A DNA stretch of 20,593 nucleotides, from the NCBI GenBank assembly GCA_002412705.1, contig DHVO01000015.1, forward strand, positions 3,710 through 24,302, read 5' to 3'. Below, piece by piece: positions 7,431 through 14,497 of this stretch (positions are counted from its first letter, which is position 1; each line of letters begins with the position of its first letter). The DNA comes from Bacteroidales bacterium UBA5206 (lineage in GTDB: Bacteria; Bacteroidota; Bacteroidia; Bacteroidales; Tenuifilaceae). Made by a program: the position numbers and the translations under genes. Below the pieces are notes generated by a model, which was not told where the DNA came from, searched no databases, and saw nothing but the letters and a program-made list of their open reading frames with translations.

Positions 7431-8029
7431 GTCCTAACCTGTCTGATAAAGCAAAGTTAGACCTACAACTAGTTGAGGCTGCAATAAATGGCGAACAGAA
7501 AGCCTATGCAGAGCTCCTAGATAGGTACAGGGATGCCATATACTTTATGCTGCTGAAAATGGTGAACAACAAAAGCGATGCAGAGGATCTTACCATTGAA
7601 GCGTTTGGCAAAGCTTTTAAGAACATTCATCAGTACACCCCTAACTACGCTTTTAGCACATGGCTCTTTAAAATAGCATCCAACAACTGTATTGACTTTA
7701 TACGGAAAAAGAGAGCCAACCTTATTTCTATTGATCATCAGCCAGAGGATTCCGAGGGGTTGCTCCCATCGCCAACGGCAAACCTGCAGTCTAATATACT
7801 CGATCCCGAGGAACACCTTATTAAGGAGCAAAATATTAAGCTTATACAAAGCGTTGTGGCCAAGCTAAAGCCAAGGTACCGCAACCTAATTGAGCTCCGC
7901 TACTTTAAGGAGTACAGCTACGAAGAGATTGCCGATGAGCTAGACCTACCCATAGGAACAGTTAAAGCACAGCTTTTTAGAGCGCGCGAGCTCCTCTTTA
8001 ATATACTGAAAAACAATCCTCACAAGTAG
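7421..8029 (+). CDS. RNA polymerase sigma factor, ECF (sigma-70 family)
   Basis: A 202-residue group-4 sigma factor. Region 2 (about 20-95) contains the core-binding and -10 recognition helices, with DAEDLTIEAFGKAFKN and FSTWLFKIASNNCIDFIRKK. A variable linker of about 45 residues follows. Region 4 (about 140-195) has a helix-turn-helix seen as YSYEEIADELDLPIGTVKAQ followed by LFRARELL. It would direct RNA polymerase to a special promoter set. The ATG lies inside the end of the glycosyltransferase gene, so translation is probably coupled and the two share a transcript. No anti-sigma factor gene follows: the next gene is rsmG, after a 122-base gap holding a hairpin. Control is therefore either transcriptional or by a distant partner. 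Confidence 0.93.
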   Translation: MEISPNLSDKAKLDLQLVEAAINGEQKAYAELLDRYRDAIYFMLLKMVNNKSDAEDLTIEAFGKAFKNIHQYTPNYAFSTWLFKIASNNCIDFIRKKRANLISIDHQPEDSEGLLPSPTANLQSNILDPEEHLIKEQNIKLIQSVVAKLKPRYRNLIELRYFKEYSYEEIADELDLPIGTVKAQLFRARELLFNILKNNPHK

Positions 8030-8040
8030 AAATAGGCTCC

Positions 8041-8068
8041 TTTGGGTAGGGTTGTTACCCTATCCAAA
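8041..8068. other. 12-bp stem-loop after the sigma factor gene
   Basis: TTTGGGTAGGGT (8041-8052) pairs with ACCCTATCCAAA (8057-8068) with one G-U pair and a TGTT loop. It starts 11 bases after the sigma factor stop. No T run follows on either strand, so it is not a standard intrinsic terminator. It may protect the transcript's 3' end or pause polymerase. Confidence 0.6.
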
Positions 8069-8120
8069 CACAAAACAACTAACATACTTGCACAAACCGC
8101 TGCAAGATAAAATGAGCGTT

Positions 8121-8129
8121 TAATCTTTG
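8121..8129 (+). promoter_or_regulatory. Weak candidate -7 box upstream of rsmG
   Basis: TAATCTTTG has the TA and TTTG parts of the Bacteroidota -7 consensus but with three instead of two bases between them. It lies 22 bases before the rsmG ATG, similar to the spacing seen at tgt and the Ddl gene. Confidence 0.3.
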
Positions 8130-8151
8130 CCATCCACAACTAATCACAGCA

Positions 8152-8772
8152 ATGCAAAGCATACTTAGCTACTTCCCTGAGCTGGATAAAACTCAGCGAG
8201 AAAAACTTGCACTACTCGACACTCTATACCGTGAGTGGAACGAGAAGATAAATGTAATATCGAGAAAAGATATCGATAAGCTTTACCTACACCACGTTTT
8301 ACACTCGTTGGCCATTGCAAAAGTAATTTCCTTTGCAAAGGGGACTAAAATTGTTGATGTAGGAACAGGAGGCGGGTTTCCTGGTATCCCATTGGCCATT
8401 CTTTTTCCAGGATGCCAGTTCACACTGGTTGACTCCATTGGGAAAAAAATTATTGTTGCCGATTCTGTTGCCAAGGCATTAGACCTAAAAAACGTGACCG
8501 CAATAAAAACCAGAGCCGAAGAGATTAAAGAAAAGTTTGACTTTGTGGTTAGCAGAGCGGTTGCCCCACTACCCACGCTATTTGGATGGACAAACCATTT
8601 AATTACCCCTGGAGGAGCCAATAGCCTTGAGAATGGGCTCATTTGCCTTAAAGGGGGAGACATTAGCCAAGAGGTATCGCCCTTTGGGAAACGCATAAAA
8701 CGCTGGAAAATTAAGCACTTTTTTGAAGAGGAATACTTTGATGGAAAAGAAGTTGTATTCCTATCGAAGTAA
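8152..8772 (+). CDS. rsmG: 16S rRNA (guanine(527)-N7)-methyltransferase
   Basis: A cytoplasmic SAM-dependent methyltransferase that modifies G527 in the 530 loop of 16S rRNA (E. coli numbering); in some bacteria its loss gives low-level streptomycin resistance. The 206-residue protein has the expected small helical N-terminal part (EWNEKINVISRKD and LYLHHVLHSL). It then has the SAM-binding motif VDVGTGGGFPGIPLAILFP at about 69-87, the acidic LVDSIGKK, and SRAVAPL after strand 4. Length is normal for the family. It stands between the sigma factor gene and rpmH in the same direction, but rpmH has its own promoter box. The long reverse-strand frame opposite it is a shadow. Confidence 0.96.
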   Translation: MQSILSYFPELDKTQREKLALLDTLYREWNEKINVISRKDIDKLYLHHVLHSLAIAKVISFAKGTKIVDVGTGGGFPGIPLAILFPGCQFTLVDSIGKKIIVADSVAKALDLKNVTAIKTRAEEIKEKFDFVVSRAVAPLPTLFGWTNHLITPGGANSLENGLICLKGGDISQEVSPFGKRIKRWKIKHFFEEEYFDGKEVVFLSK

Positions 8773-8823
8773 TTTTGCATTAACTTTTTTAGCATAATTG
8801 TTTTTTCCGTTTGAAAAAAAGTT

Positions 8824-8831
8824 TACTTTTG
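8824..8831 (+). promoter_or_regulatory. -7 box of the rpmH promoter
   Basis: TACTTTTG fits TAnnTTTG exactly in the AT-rich gap after rsmG. The region around 8801-8806, where a -33 element should be, is a T run without TTTG; a TTTG at 8810-8813 is too close. The predicted transcript would have a leader of about 70 bases. Confidence 0.55.
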
Positions 8832-8845
8832 CAGTCTTAAAATTT

Positions 8846-8860
8846 GGATGTAGTACATCC
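8846..8860. repeat. 7-1-7 palindrome in the rpmH leader
   Basis: GGATGTA (8846-8852) and TACATCC (8854-8860) are perfect reverse complements with one base between. It starts about 15 bases after the -7 box, within the predicted 5' untranslated region. It could be an operator for a dimeric regulator or, as RNA, a 5-bp hairpin with a 5-base loop. Confidence 0.5.
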
Positions 8861-8907
8861 TAGTGAACTGGAAATCATAATAGAGTAAAAAATAAAAGCT
8901 TACACCA

Positions 8908-9066
8908 ATGAAAAGAACGTTCCAACCCTCCAACAGGAAAAGAAAAAACAAGCACGGTTTCAGAGAGCGTATGTCTACTCACAACGGAAGAAGAGTGTTG
9001 GCAGCGCGTAGGGCTAAAGGAAGGAAAAAGCTAACCGTATCAGATGAACCTAACTACAAAGGTTAA
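8908..9066 (+). CDS. rpmH: 50S ribosomal protein L34
   Basis: A 52-codon gene encoding a very basic protein. The N-terminus MKRTFQPSNRKRKNKHGFR, then RMSTHNGRRVL and ARRAKGRKKL, is the classic L34 sequence. Only the last nine or so residues (SDEPNYKG) vary from the usual short tail. L34 binds 23S rRNA in the large subunit. Here it is monocistronic, with a -7 box 77 bases upstream and a strong terminator 27 bases after the stop. The usual rpmH neighbours in many bacteria, dnaA and rnpA, are absent. In Bacteroidota that separation is common. Confidence 0.98.
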   Translation: MKRTFQPSNRKRKNKHGFRERMSTHNGRRVLAARRAKGRKKLTVSDEPNYKG

Positions 9067-9092
9067 TTTGTAAAGGCATTATTTTCTTTGTT

Positions 9093-9119
9093 GGCAGGTG
9101 AAAACCTGCCTTTTTTTTT
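9093..9119 (+). terminator. Rho-independent terminator of rpmH
   Basis: A perfect 7-bp stem GGCAGGT (9093-9099) / ACCTGCC (9104-9110) with a GAAA loop, followed by nine Ts. Confidence 0.93.
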
Positions 9120-9199
9120 ACCGATAAGCGAGAAGTTTAAAGATTTTTATAGAAGTTAGCACACAAAACCACCGTGCAACAACTAACTAGCTGTTAATA

Positions 9200-10339
9200 A
9201 TGTACCTCACTAACGCAAATACACAGCGCGAGCTACTTCTTTCTGCCACGCTACCAAGTAATATTGAGCCGATTGTACAAAAAGTACTAACCTCCGAAAG
9301 GCTTACCGTATCCGATGCGGTTACGCTATTTGAGCAGGCCGACTTAGGATTACTCTCCCTGCTAGCCTCCTATGCCAATCATCGCAAGAATGGCGACGAG
9401 GTAGCATTTAATAAGAACTTCCACATTGAGCCAACAAATATTTGTGTTTACAAGTGCAAATTCTGCTCATACCAGCGTGAGCTGGGACAAGAAGGCGCAT
9501 GGGAGATGTCGCTAAAGCAAATAGAAGAGCTGTCGGCCACATTTAAGGAGAGGGGAATTACGGAGGTACATATTGTTGGCGGAGTACACCCAAAATGGGA
9601 CGTGGATTACTACGGCAAAATGGTACAACGCGTTAAGCAAATGTTACCAGAGGTGCACGTTAAGGCCTTCTCGGCCATTGAGCTTCACTTTATATTTGCA
9701 AAAGCAAAGCTCTCCTACAGAGAGGGAATGCGCAAGCTAAAAAGCTATGGACTAAACTCTATTCCTGGTGGTGGAGCAGAGATTTTTGATGCAGATATTC
9801 GCTCTAAAATTTGCCCCGATAAAGCAAAAGCAGAGCAGTGGCTAGGTGTACACGAAGCGGCACACCTTGAGGGAGTATCATCAAATGCAACCATGCTATA
9901 TGGCCATGTAGAAAGCTTTATGCACAGGGTTTTACACATGGAGCAGCTAAGAATATTGCAGGATAAAACGGGTGGTTTTAACTGTTTTATCCCGCTAAAA
10001 TTCCGAAAGGCAAATAACCCGTTAAGCTATCTTGGCGAGACCAACACCGTTGACGACCTAAAAACGTTTGCTGTAGCAAGGCTCTTCCTCGACAACTTTA
10101 ACCACATTAAGGCATACTGGCCCATGCTAGGTAAAGAGGTAACCAAAATGGCGCTAAGCTTTGGAGTAAACGATATAGATGGAACCATTGACGATACCAC
10201 CAAAATATACTCCATGGCAGGAGTTGAGGATCAGAAACCTAAAATGACAGTTACCGATTTAACGGCACTTATAACCAGCGCAGGAAAGCTGCCTGTTGAA
10301 AGGGATTCCTGCTACAATGTAATAAAACGATACTATTAG
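9200..10339 (+). CDS. mqnE: Aminofutalosine synthase (radical SAM, futalosine menaquinone pathway)
   Basis: A 379-residue radical SAM enzyme that joins SAM-derived adenosine with the enolpyruvyl benzoate made by MqnA, giving aminofutalosine on the way to menaquinone. The iron-sulfur motif CVYKCKFC uses Cys82, Cys86 and Cys89. HIVGGVHP and the segment GGGAEIFDADIRSKICPDK are typical of MqnE, as opposed to MqnC or the F420 enzyme CofH, which share the fold. The C-terminal half with AYWPMLGKE and the Phe/Gly-rich NDIDGTI element agrees. Length is normal. It has its own untranslated leader after the rpmH terminator and no recognisable -7 box. The other mqn genes are not in the window. MqnC is the main alternative. 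Confidence 0.88.
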   Translation: MYLTNANTQRELLLSATLPSNIEPIVQKVLTSERLTVSDAVTLFEQADLGLLSLLASYANHRKNGDEVAFNKNFHIEPTNICVYKCKFCSYQRELGQEGAWEMSLKQIEELSATFKERGITEVHIVGGVHPKWDVDYYGKMVQRVKQMLPEVHVKAFSAIELHFIFAKAKLSYREGMRKLKSYGLNSIPGGGAEIFDADIRSKICPDKAKAEQWLGVHEAAHLEGVSSNATMLYGHVESFMHRVLHMEQLRILQDKTGGFNCFIPLKFRKANNPLSYLGETNTVDDLKTFAVARLFLDNFNHIKAYWPMLGKEVTKMALSFGVNDIDGTIDDTTKIYSMAGVEDQKPKMTVTDLTALITSAGKLPVERDSCYNVIKRYY

Positions 10340-10430
10340 CAGCGCCATACATTACCCCAATTGCCGCTCATAGCTGGAGCACACCAGCCTAAACCGCAAA
10401 GAGAATCGGCACGGAGTAAAATTAAATTAG

Positions 10431-10438
10431 TACTTTTA
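10431..10438 (+). promoter_or_regulatory. Candidate -7 box of the PASTA-T9SS cargo-RluD operon
   Basis: TACTTTTA matches TAnnTTTG except at the last base. It is almost identical to the rpmH box (TACTTTTG) and would give a leader of about 70 bases before the ATG at 10517. It also supports that ATG over the upstream TTG at 10361. Confidence 0.42.
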
Positions 10439-10516
10439 CGTTTCAACATAATTGAGCAAATTAGCAGGCAATACAAATGCCTAAACGAACCAAACAAACA
10501 GCTAACCATTAATAGT

Positions 10517-11416
10517 ATGCCAAAAAGCAGCCCAAGCATTAAGGAGAAAATTAGCTCTTTGCTAAAATTGATAGTAAGCAATGTTTACGTAAAGAATATT
10601 TTAATAGCGCTTGGAATAAGCATTGCCGCTTTTTTCCTAGTGTTTCTATTCCTTAACATTTTTACCCGACACGGGCGTACTTACCCCGTTCCAGACTTTG
10701 TTGGGCTTAACAAACAAGAGGTTGCCGAACTGGCCGAAGAGCACAACCTAAGGGTTAGCGTTACCGACTCGGTATTTATTATGACACGCAGTCCTGGAAC
10801 TGTAATTGAGCAGAACCCAGAGCCAGGTACAATGGTAAAATCGAACCGAAAAATATTTTTCATAGTTAACGCCCTAAATCCCCAAAAGGTTGAAATGCCC
10901 AATGTTGTAGGAGTAACGCTTAGGCAAGCCAAAGCCATGCTCGATTTGCAGGGCCTTAGCGTAGGTAAACTCGATTTTATTGCAGATATAGCGGTTAACA
11001 ACGTAATGGAGCAAAGGCACAATGGCTCCGTAATTGAACCCGGACAAATGGTTCCTAAAGGCTCAACCATTGACCTTTTGCTGGGCCGGGGCCTTAGGGG
11101 TGAACAAACAGCCCTTCCGCAGCTTATTGGGTTAAAGCTACTCGAAGCCAAAAACCTTCTAATTGAGGCATCGCTAAATCTAGGCCAAATACGATTTGAC
11201 GAAACGGTTGAAACCTACAAGGACTCCATTGAAGCGAAGGTTTATAGCCAGTATCCAGCGTACGATGGCCCCCGTTCCATATCGTTTGGAGCGCGTGTTG
11301 AGCTATGGCTAACGCTAAACGAATCAAGAATACCAAAGCCCAAAGTTGATGGTGCCATTGATTCAACCTACATAAAGATACTTGAAGAAGAACCAATTGA
11401 GGAAGTACTAGAGTAA
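10517..11416 (+). CDS. Membrane-anchored triple-PASTA protein
   Basis: With the ATG at 10517 the product has 299 residues. It has a short basic cytoplasmic tail, one membrane segment (about 27-49, ending LNIFTRHGR), then three extracytoplasmic PASTA domains at about 55-124, 125-197 and 200-275. Typical PASTA features are PVPDFVGLNKQEV, PGTVIEQNPEPGTMV, MPNVVGVTLRQAKAML, IEPGQMVPKGSTI and LPQLIGLKLLEAKNLL. In other bacteria PASTA domains bind peptidoglycan or muropeptides and belong to Ser/Thr kinases or penicillin-binding proteins. Here no kinase or transpeptidase domain is attached. The frame extends upstream to a TTG at 10361, but that stretch lacks a plausible signal. The stop overlaps the next ATG in TAATG. 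Confidence 0.9.
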   Translation: MPKSSPSIKEKISSLLKLIVSNVYVKNILIALGISIAAFFLVFLFLNIFTRHGRTYPVPDFVGLNKQEVAELAEEHNLRVSVTDSVFIMTRSPGTVIEQNPEPGTMVKSNRKIFFIVNALNPQKVEMPNVVGVTLRQAKAMLDLQGLSVGKLDFIADIAVNNVMEQRHNGSVIEPGQMVPKGSTIDLLLGRGLRGEQTALPQLIGLKLLEAKNLLIEASLNLGQIRFDETVETYKDSIEAKVYSQYPAYDGPRSISFGARVELWLTLNESRIPKPKVDGAIDSTYIKILEEEPIEEVLE

Positions 11417-13338
11417 TGCGATTAAATAAGTGGCATCAGGTTGTTGTAGCATTGCTACTAATAGCTTCCTCGGCAGTAAGCCAAGAGGTGCTAGTCCCGC
11501 TGGAATACACACCCTTACAGGGAGTTGGCGGCGCTAAATCAAGCGCCTCAACAAGCAGTGTATCCCTCCCCTTCTTTGACGACTTTGCAAAGCAGTATCC
11601 TGTTCCCAACGCGTTGCTTTGGCAAACAAATGGAACATTATCCAACAGCACATTCGCCATAAACCCACCAAGTATTGGCGTGGCTTCCTTTGATTTAATA
11701 AACCTAAAGGGCGAAATTTACTCGCACATCAGCACCACATCAAAGGATGCCGATATACTTACATCAAATCCTATAAACCTTAACTATCCAGGGGATTTAA
11801 CCATATACCTCTCCTTTGCCTACCAACCACAAGGGTTGGGTAGAATAGCTAGCAAAACCGACTCATTAGCTGTTGATTTTTACGATGTAGCAAACGACCA
11901 ATGGGTTAATGCATGGAGAGTATCAGCAGATATTCCCAACAACACCCTTACAGAAACAAATAGGCTTGAGAACAAAACAAGGATTAGAAAGGATACCGAA
12001 ATAAAAAGTAAGTTCTTTAATGTTGCCCTGCCCATTTACGATGAGAGATACCTAAAAGATGGGTTTAGGTTTAGATTTAGGAACCTAGCCTCCATATCGG
12101 AAAACGCACAGGATCCTGCCCGTACCAATGGCGACAACTGGCACATAGACCTTGTTTACCTTAATAGGAACAGGTACGAGGCCGATACCATACCCAACGA
12201 CATAGCCATAAGCAAGCCCATTAAGTCTATACTTACCAACTATACATCTGTTCCATGGTTGCACTTTAAACAGAGCAGCGTACTGCAAGCAGAGCTAGCC
12301 AATAGGCTGGAGTTCCCCATATCGTATCGTAACCTTGGCCCCACCACATGGAACGTAACCCGTAGGTTTGAGGTGATGAACCACTCCACCAACGAGACCT
12401 ATGCCTTTTCTGGTGGTGCAGAAAACATTTACGCATTTCAGGATGTTGACTTTATCCGTTACTACCTATACGACTTTACCAGCGACTGGAGCGACTCCGC
12501 AAAATACACCTTTAAGAGCTACCTAATAACCGATTTTGAAGAGGAAACTAAGCATTTCCGCCAAAACGATACCACCGAGTACACCCAAGAGTTCAAGAAC
12601 TACTATGCCTACGACGATGGCTCTGCCGAAATGGGATACGGTCTTTACGGCGATGGGTCGCAGAACGGCATGGTTGCCCTTAAGTACAACATCTACGCAG
12701 AGGATAAGCTAGCGGGCGTAAAAATATATTTTAACCGCTCTTACAAGGACTCTAACCAGCAGTTCTTTAAGCTAACCATTTGGGACAGCAATAATGGTGC
12801 TCCTGGAAATATAATTTACCAGAGAACAGGCATAAAGCCACTATTTAGGGATAGCCTTAACCAGTTTACGCTGTACAAAATTGATGAGGACATTACCCTT
12901 AGCGGCGAGTTTTTTGTGGGATGGGCACAAACCACAACCGACCTGCTAAACGTTGGGTTCGACTTAAACACTCTTCCATCCAATAAGCTGTACTACAACC
13001 TTTTTGGCTACTGGCAAACCACAGAGCTCCCCGGAGCGCTAATGGTTAGGCCTGTGTTTGGAGAACTTACCGAGAATCCAACAAATATTGATGATGTTGA
13101 GGACACTAAGCTATCGGTTTACCCTAACCCCGCATCAACGGTAGTAAAAATTGCAGGAGACATTACCAACAGCATTAGCCACATTCGCATATTCAACCTA
13201 TCGGGACAATTGGTGCTTGAGCAGCAAGTACACAACGGTGAAGTTAACGTTGAGCACCTGAACCAAGGCACCTACATACTTCAAGCCCTAACGCGGAGTG
13301 GGCACCCCAAAACAGCAAAGCTTGTTATTCTACGATGA
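11416..13338 (+). CDS. Secreted protein with type IX secretion sorting domain (type A)
   Basis: A 640-residue exported protein. A signal peptide covers residues 1-22, with probable cleavage at AVS|QE. The body starts with LPFFDDFA and looks like beta-sandwich, lectin- or MAM-like material (NPPSIGVASFD, LTIYLSFAYQPQG), with no catalytic motif I can name. The last 75 residues, from LSVYPNPAST (566) through GTYILQAL to the basic end LVILR, form a T9SS type A C-terminal domain. That domain sends proteins across the outer membrane, where they are released or linked to A-LPS. The ATG overlaps the PASTA stop by one base, and the TGA overlaps the RluD ATG by four, so expression is tied to both neighbours. 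Function unknown; a conserved cell-surface role is inferred from the operon. Confidence 0.88.
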   Translation: MRLNKWHQVVVALLLIASSAVSQEVLVPLEYTPLQGVGGAKSSASTSSVSLPFFDDFAKQYPVPNALLWQTNGTLSNSTFAINPPSIGVASFDLINLKGEIYSHISTTSKDADILTSNPINLNYPGDLTIYLSFAYQPQGLGRIASKTDSLAVDFYDVANDQWVNAWRVSADIPNNTLTETNRLENKTRIRKDTEIKSKFFNVALPIYDERYLKDGFRFRFRNLASISENAQDPARTNGDNWHIDLVYLNRNRYEADTIPNDIAISKPIKSILTNYTSVPWLHFKQSSVLQAELANRLEFPISYRNLGPTTWNVTRRFEVMNHSTNETYAFSGGAENIYAFQDVDFIRYYLYDFTSDWSDSAKYTFKSYLITDFEEETKHFRQNDTTEYTQEFKNYYAYDDGSAEMGYGLYGDGSQNGMVALKYNIYAEDKLAGVKIYFNRSYKDSNQQFFKLTIWDSNNGAPGNIIYQRTGIKPLFRDSLNQFTLYKIDEDITLSGEFFVGWAQTTTDLLNVGFDLNTLPSNKLYYNLFGYWQTTELPGALMVRPVFGELTENPTNIDDVEDTKLSVYPNPASTVVKIAGDITNSISHIRIFNLSGQLVLEQQVHNGEVNVEHLNQGTYILQALTRSGHPKTAKLVILR

Positions 13339-14408
13339 AAGATTTAAATGAGGGCTACGCAGCCAATGATGAACTAGACGAGGAGTCATCGGACGAACAA
13401 TCGGAACTATTTGAGCACTTTCACTTTGATGTTGATAAGGGGCAAACGCCACTCCGAATTGATAAGTTTCTGGTAAACAAGATACAAAACGCATCGCGTA
13501 ACCGAGTGCAGAATGCTGCCGATGCGGGTACCATACTGGTAAACGGCAAGCCCGTTAAGCCATCGTACAAGGTAAAACCTGGCGATTCCATCTCCATAGT
13601 GATGGCCTACCCCCCTAGAGATGTAGAGATACTGCCAGAAAACATCCCGCTAAACATTGTTTACGAGGATAACGATGTTGTGGTGATTAACAAGGAACCG
13701 GGTATGGTAGTACACCCTGGGCACGGAAACTTTAGCGGCACACTGGTTAACGCGCTGATGTACCATCTTAAGGATGTTCCCCTGTTTAGCAGCGGCGAAG
13801 TACGTCCTGGCTTAGTACACCGTATAGATAAGAACACATCGGGTATAATGGTTATTGCCAAAAGCGAAATAGCCATGAATAGGCTTGCCAAACAGTTCTT
13901 CGATCGCACCACATCGCGTAAGTACGTTGCGCTGGTTTGGGGCAACATGGATGAACCTAGCGGCACCATTACTGGACACATTGGCCGCAGCATCCGCGAC
14001 CGTAAAAAGATGCAGGTATTTCCCGATGGAGATCAAGGCAAACACGCCGTAACCCACTGGAAGGTGATAGAACCCCTTGGCTATGTAAACCTTGTTGAGT
14101 GCAAACTAGAAACGGGTAGAACTCACCAAATTAGAGCCCACTTTGAGTACATTGGGCACCCCCTGTTTAACGACGACCGCTACGGGGGTAACATTATAGT
14201 AAAAGGAACAACCTTTACAAAGTATAAGCAATTTGTACAAAACTGCTTTAACATTTGCCCACGCCATGCACTACACGCAAAATCGCTGGGATTTGAACAC
14301 CCCACCACAGGGAAGCAGATGTTTTTTGATTCGGAAATCCCATCCGATATGCAGCAGATTATAGAGAAGTGGCGAATATATGTTGGAGCAAGAGAAATTG
14401 AGGAGTAG
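13335..14408 (+). CDS. Ribosomal large-subunit pseudouridine synthase, RluD/RluA family
   Basis: A 357-residue RNA-modifying enzyme that isomerises uridines, most likely in helix 69 of 23S rRNA if it is true RluD. An S4 RNA-binding domain begins at about residue 38 (TPLRIDKFLVNKI, then GTILVNGKPVKPSYKVKPGD). The catalytic domain has the strand VVVINKEPGMVVHPG, the catalytic Asp165 in HRIDKNTSG, and RTHQIRAH. A strongly acidic N-terminal extension of about 35 residues (DELDEESSDEQSE) comes before the S4 domain. The start codon lies in ATGA overlap with the T9SS cargo gene. The RluD assignment rather than another RluA-family member rests on the S4 domain and overall length. Confidence 0.92.
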   Translation: MKDLNEGYAANDELDEESSDEQSELFEHFHFDVDKGQTPLRIDKFLVNKIQNASRNRVQNAADAGTILVNGKPVKPSYKVKPGDSISIVMAYPPRDVEILPENIPLNIVYEDNDVVVINKEPGMVVHPGHGNFSGTLVNALMYHLKDVPLFSSGEVRPGLVHRIDKNTSGIMVIAKSEIAMNRLAKQFFDRTTSRKYVALVWGNMDEPSGTITGHIGRSIRDRKKMQVFPDGDQGKHAVTHWKVIEPLGYVNLVECKLETGRTHQIRAHFEYIGHPLFNDDRYGGNIIVKGTTFTKYKQFVQNCFNICPRHALHAKSLGFEHPTTGKQMFFDSEIPSDMQQIIEKWRIYVGAREIEE

Positions 14409-14470
14409 CAAATTTAAAGTCCCCAGAAAACAAATAGCGCAACAGCAGAATAAGGTATTTAATCTGCACT

Positions 14471-14478
14471 TATCTTTG
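14471..14478 (+). promoter_or_regulatory. Candidate -7 box of the ddl gene
   Basis: TATCTTTG fits TAnnTTTG exactly and lies 19 bases before the ATG, the same box and nearly the same spacing as at tgt. It suggests ddl has its own start site despite following the RluD gene by only 89 bases. No -33 TTTG is seen. Confidence 0.55.
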
Positions 14479-14497
14479 CCACACAAATTGCCATTTT

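Noticed and set aside
8283..8795. 170-codon open frame on the minus strand opposite rsmG
   Set aside because: The plus strand encodes a clear, full-length RsmG with all motifs; the reverse frame has no recognisable domain.
10361..10516. Longer TTG start for the PASTA protein
   Set aside because: The extension has no signal or conserved part, and a -7-like box at 10431 lies inside it; the ATG at 10517 gives a normal single-pass protein.
10681..11151. 156-codon open frame on the minus strand inside the PASTA gene
   Set aside because: It is a Ser/Pro-rich mirror of the PASTA repeats, with no start context or domain.
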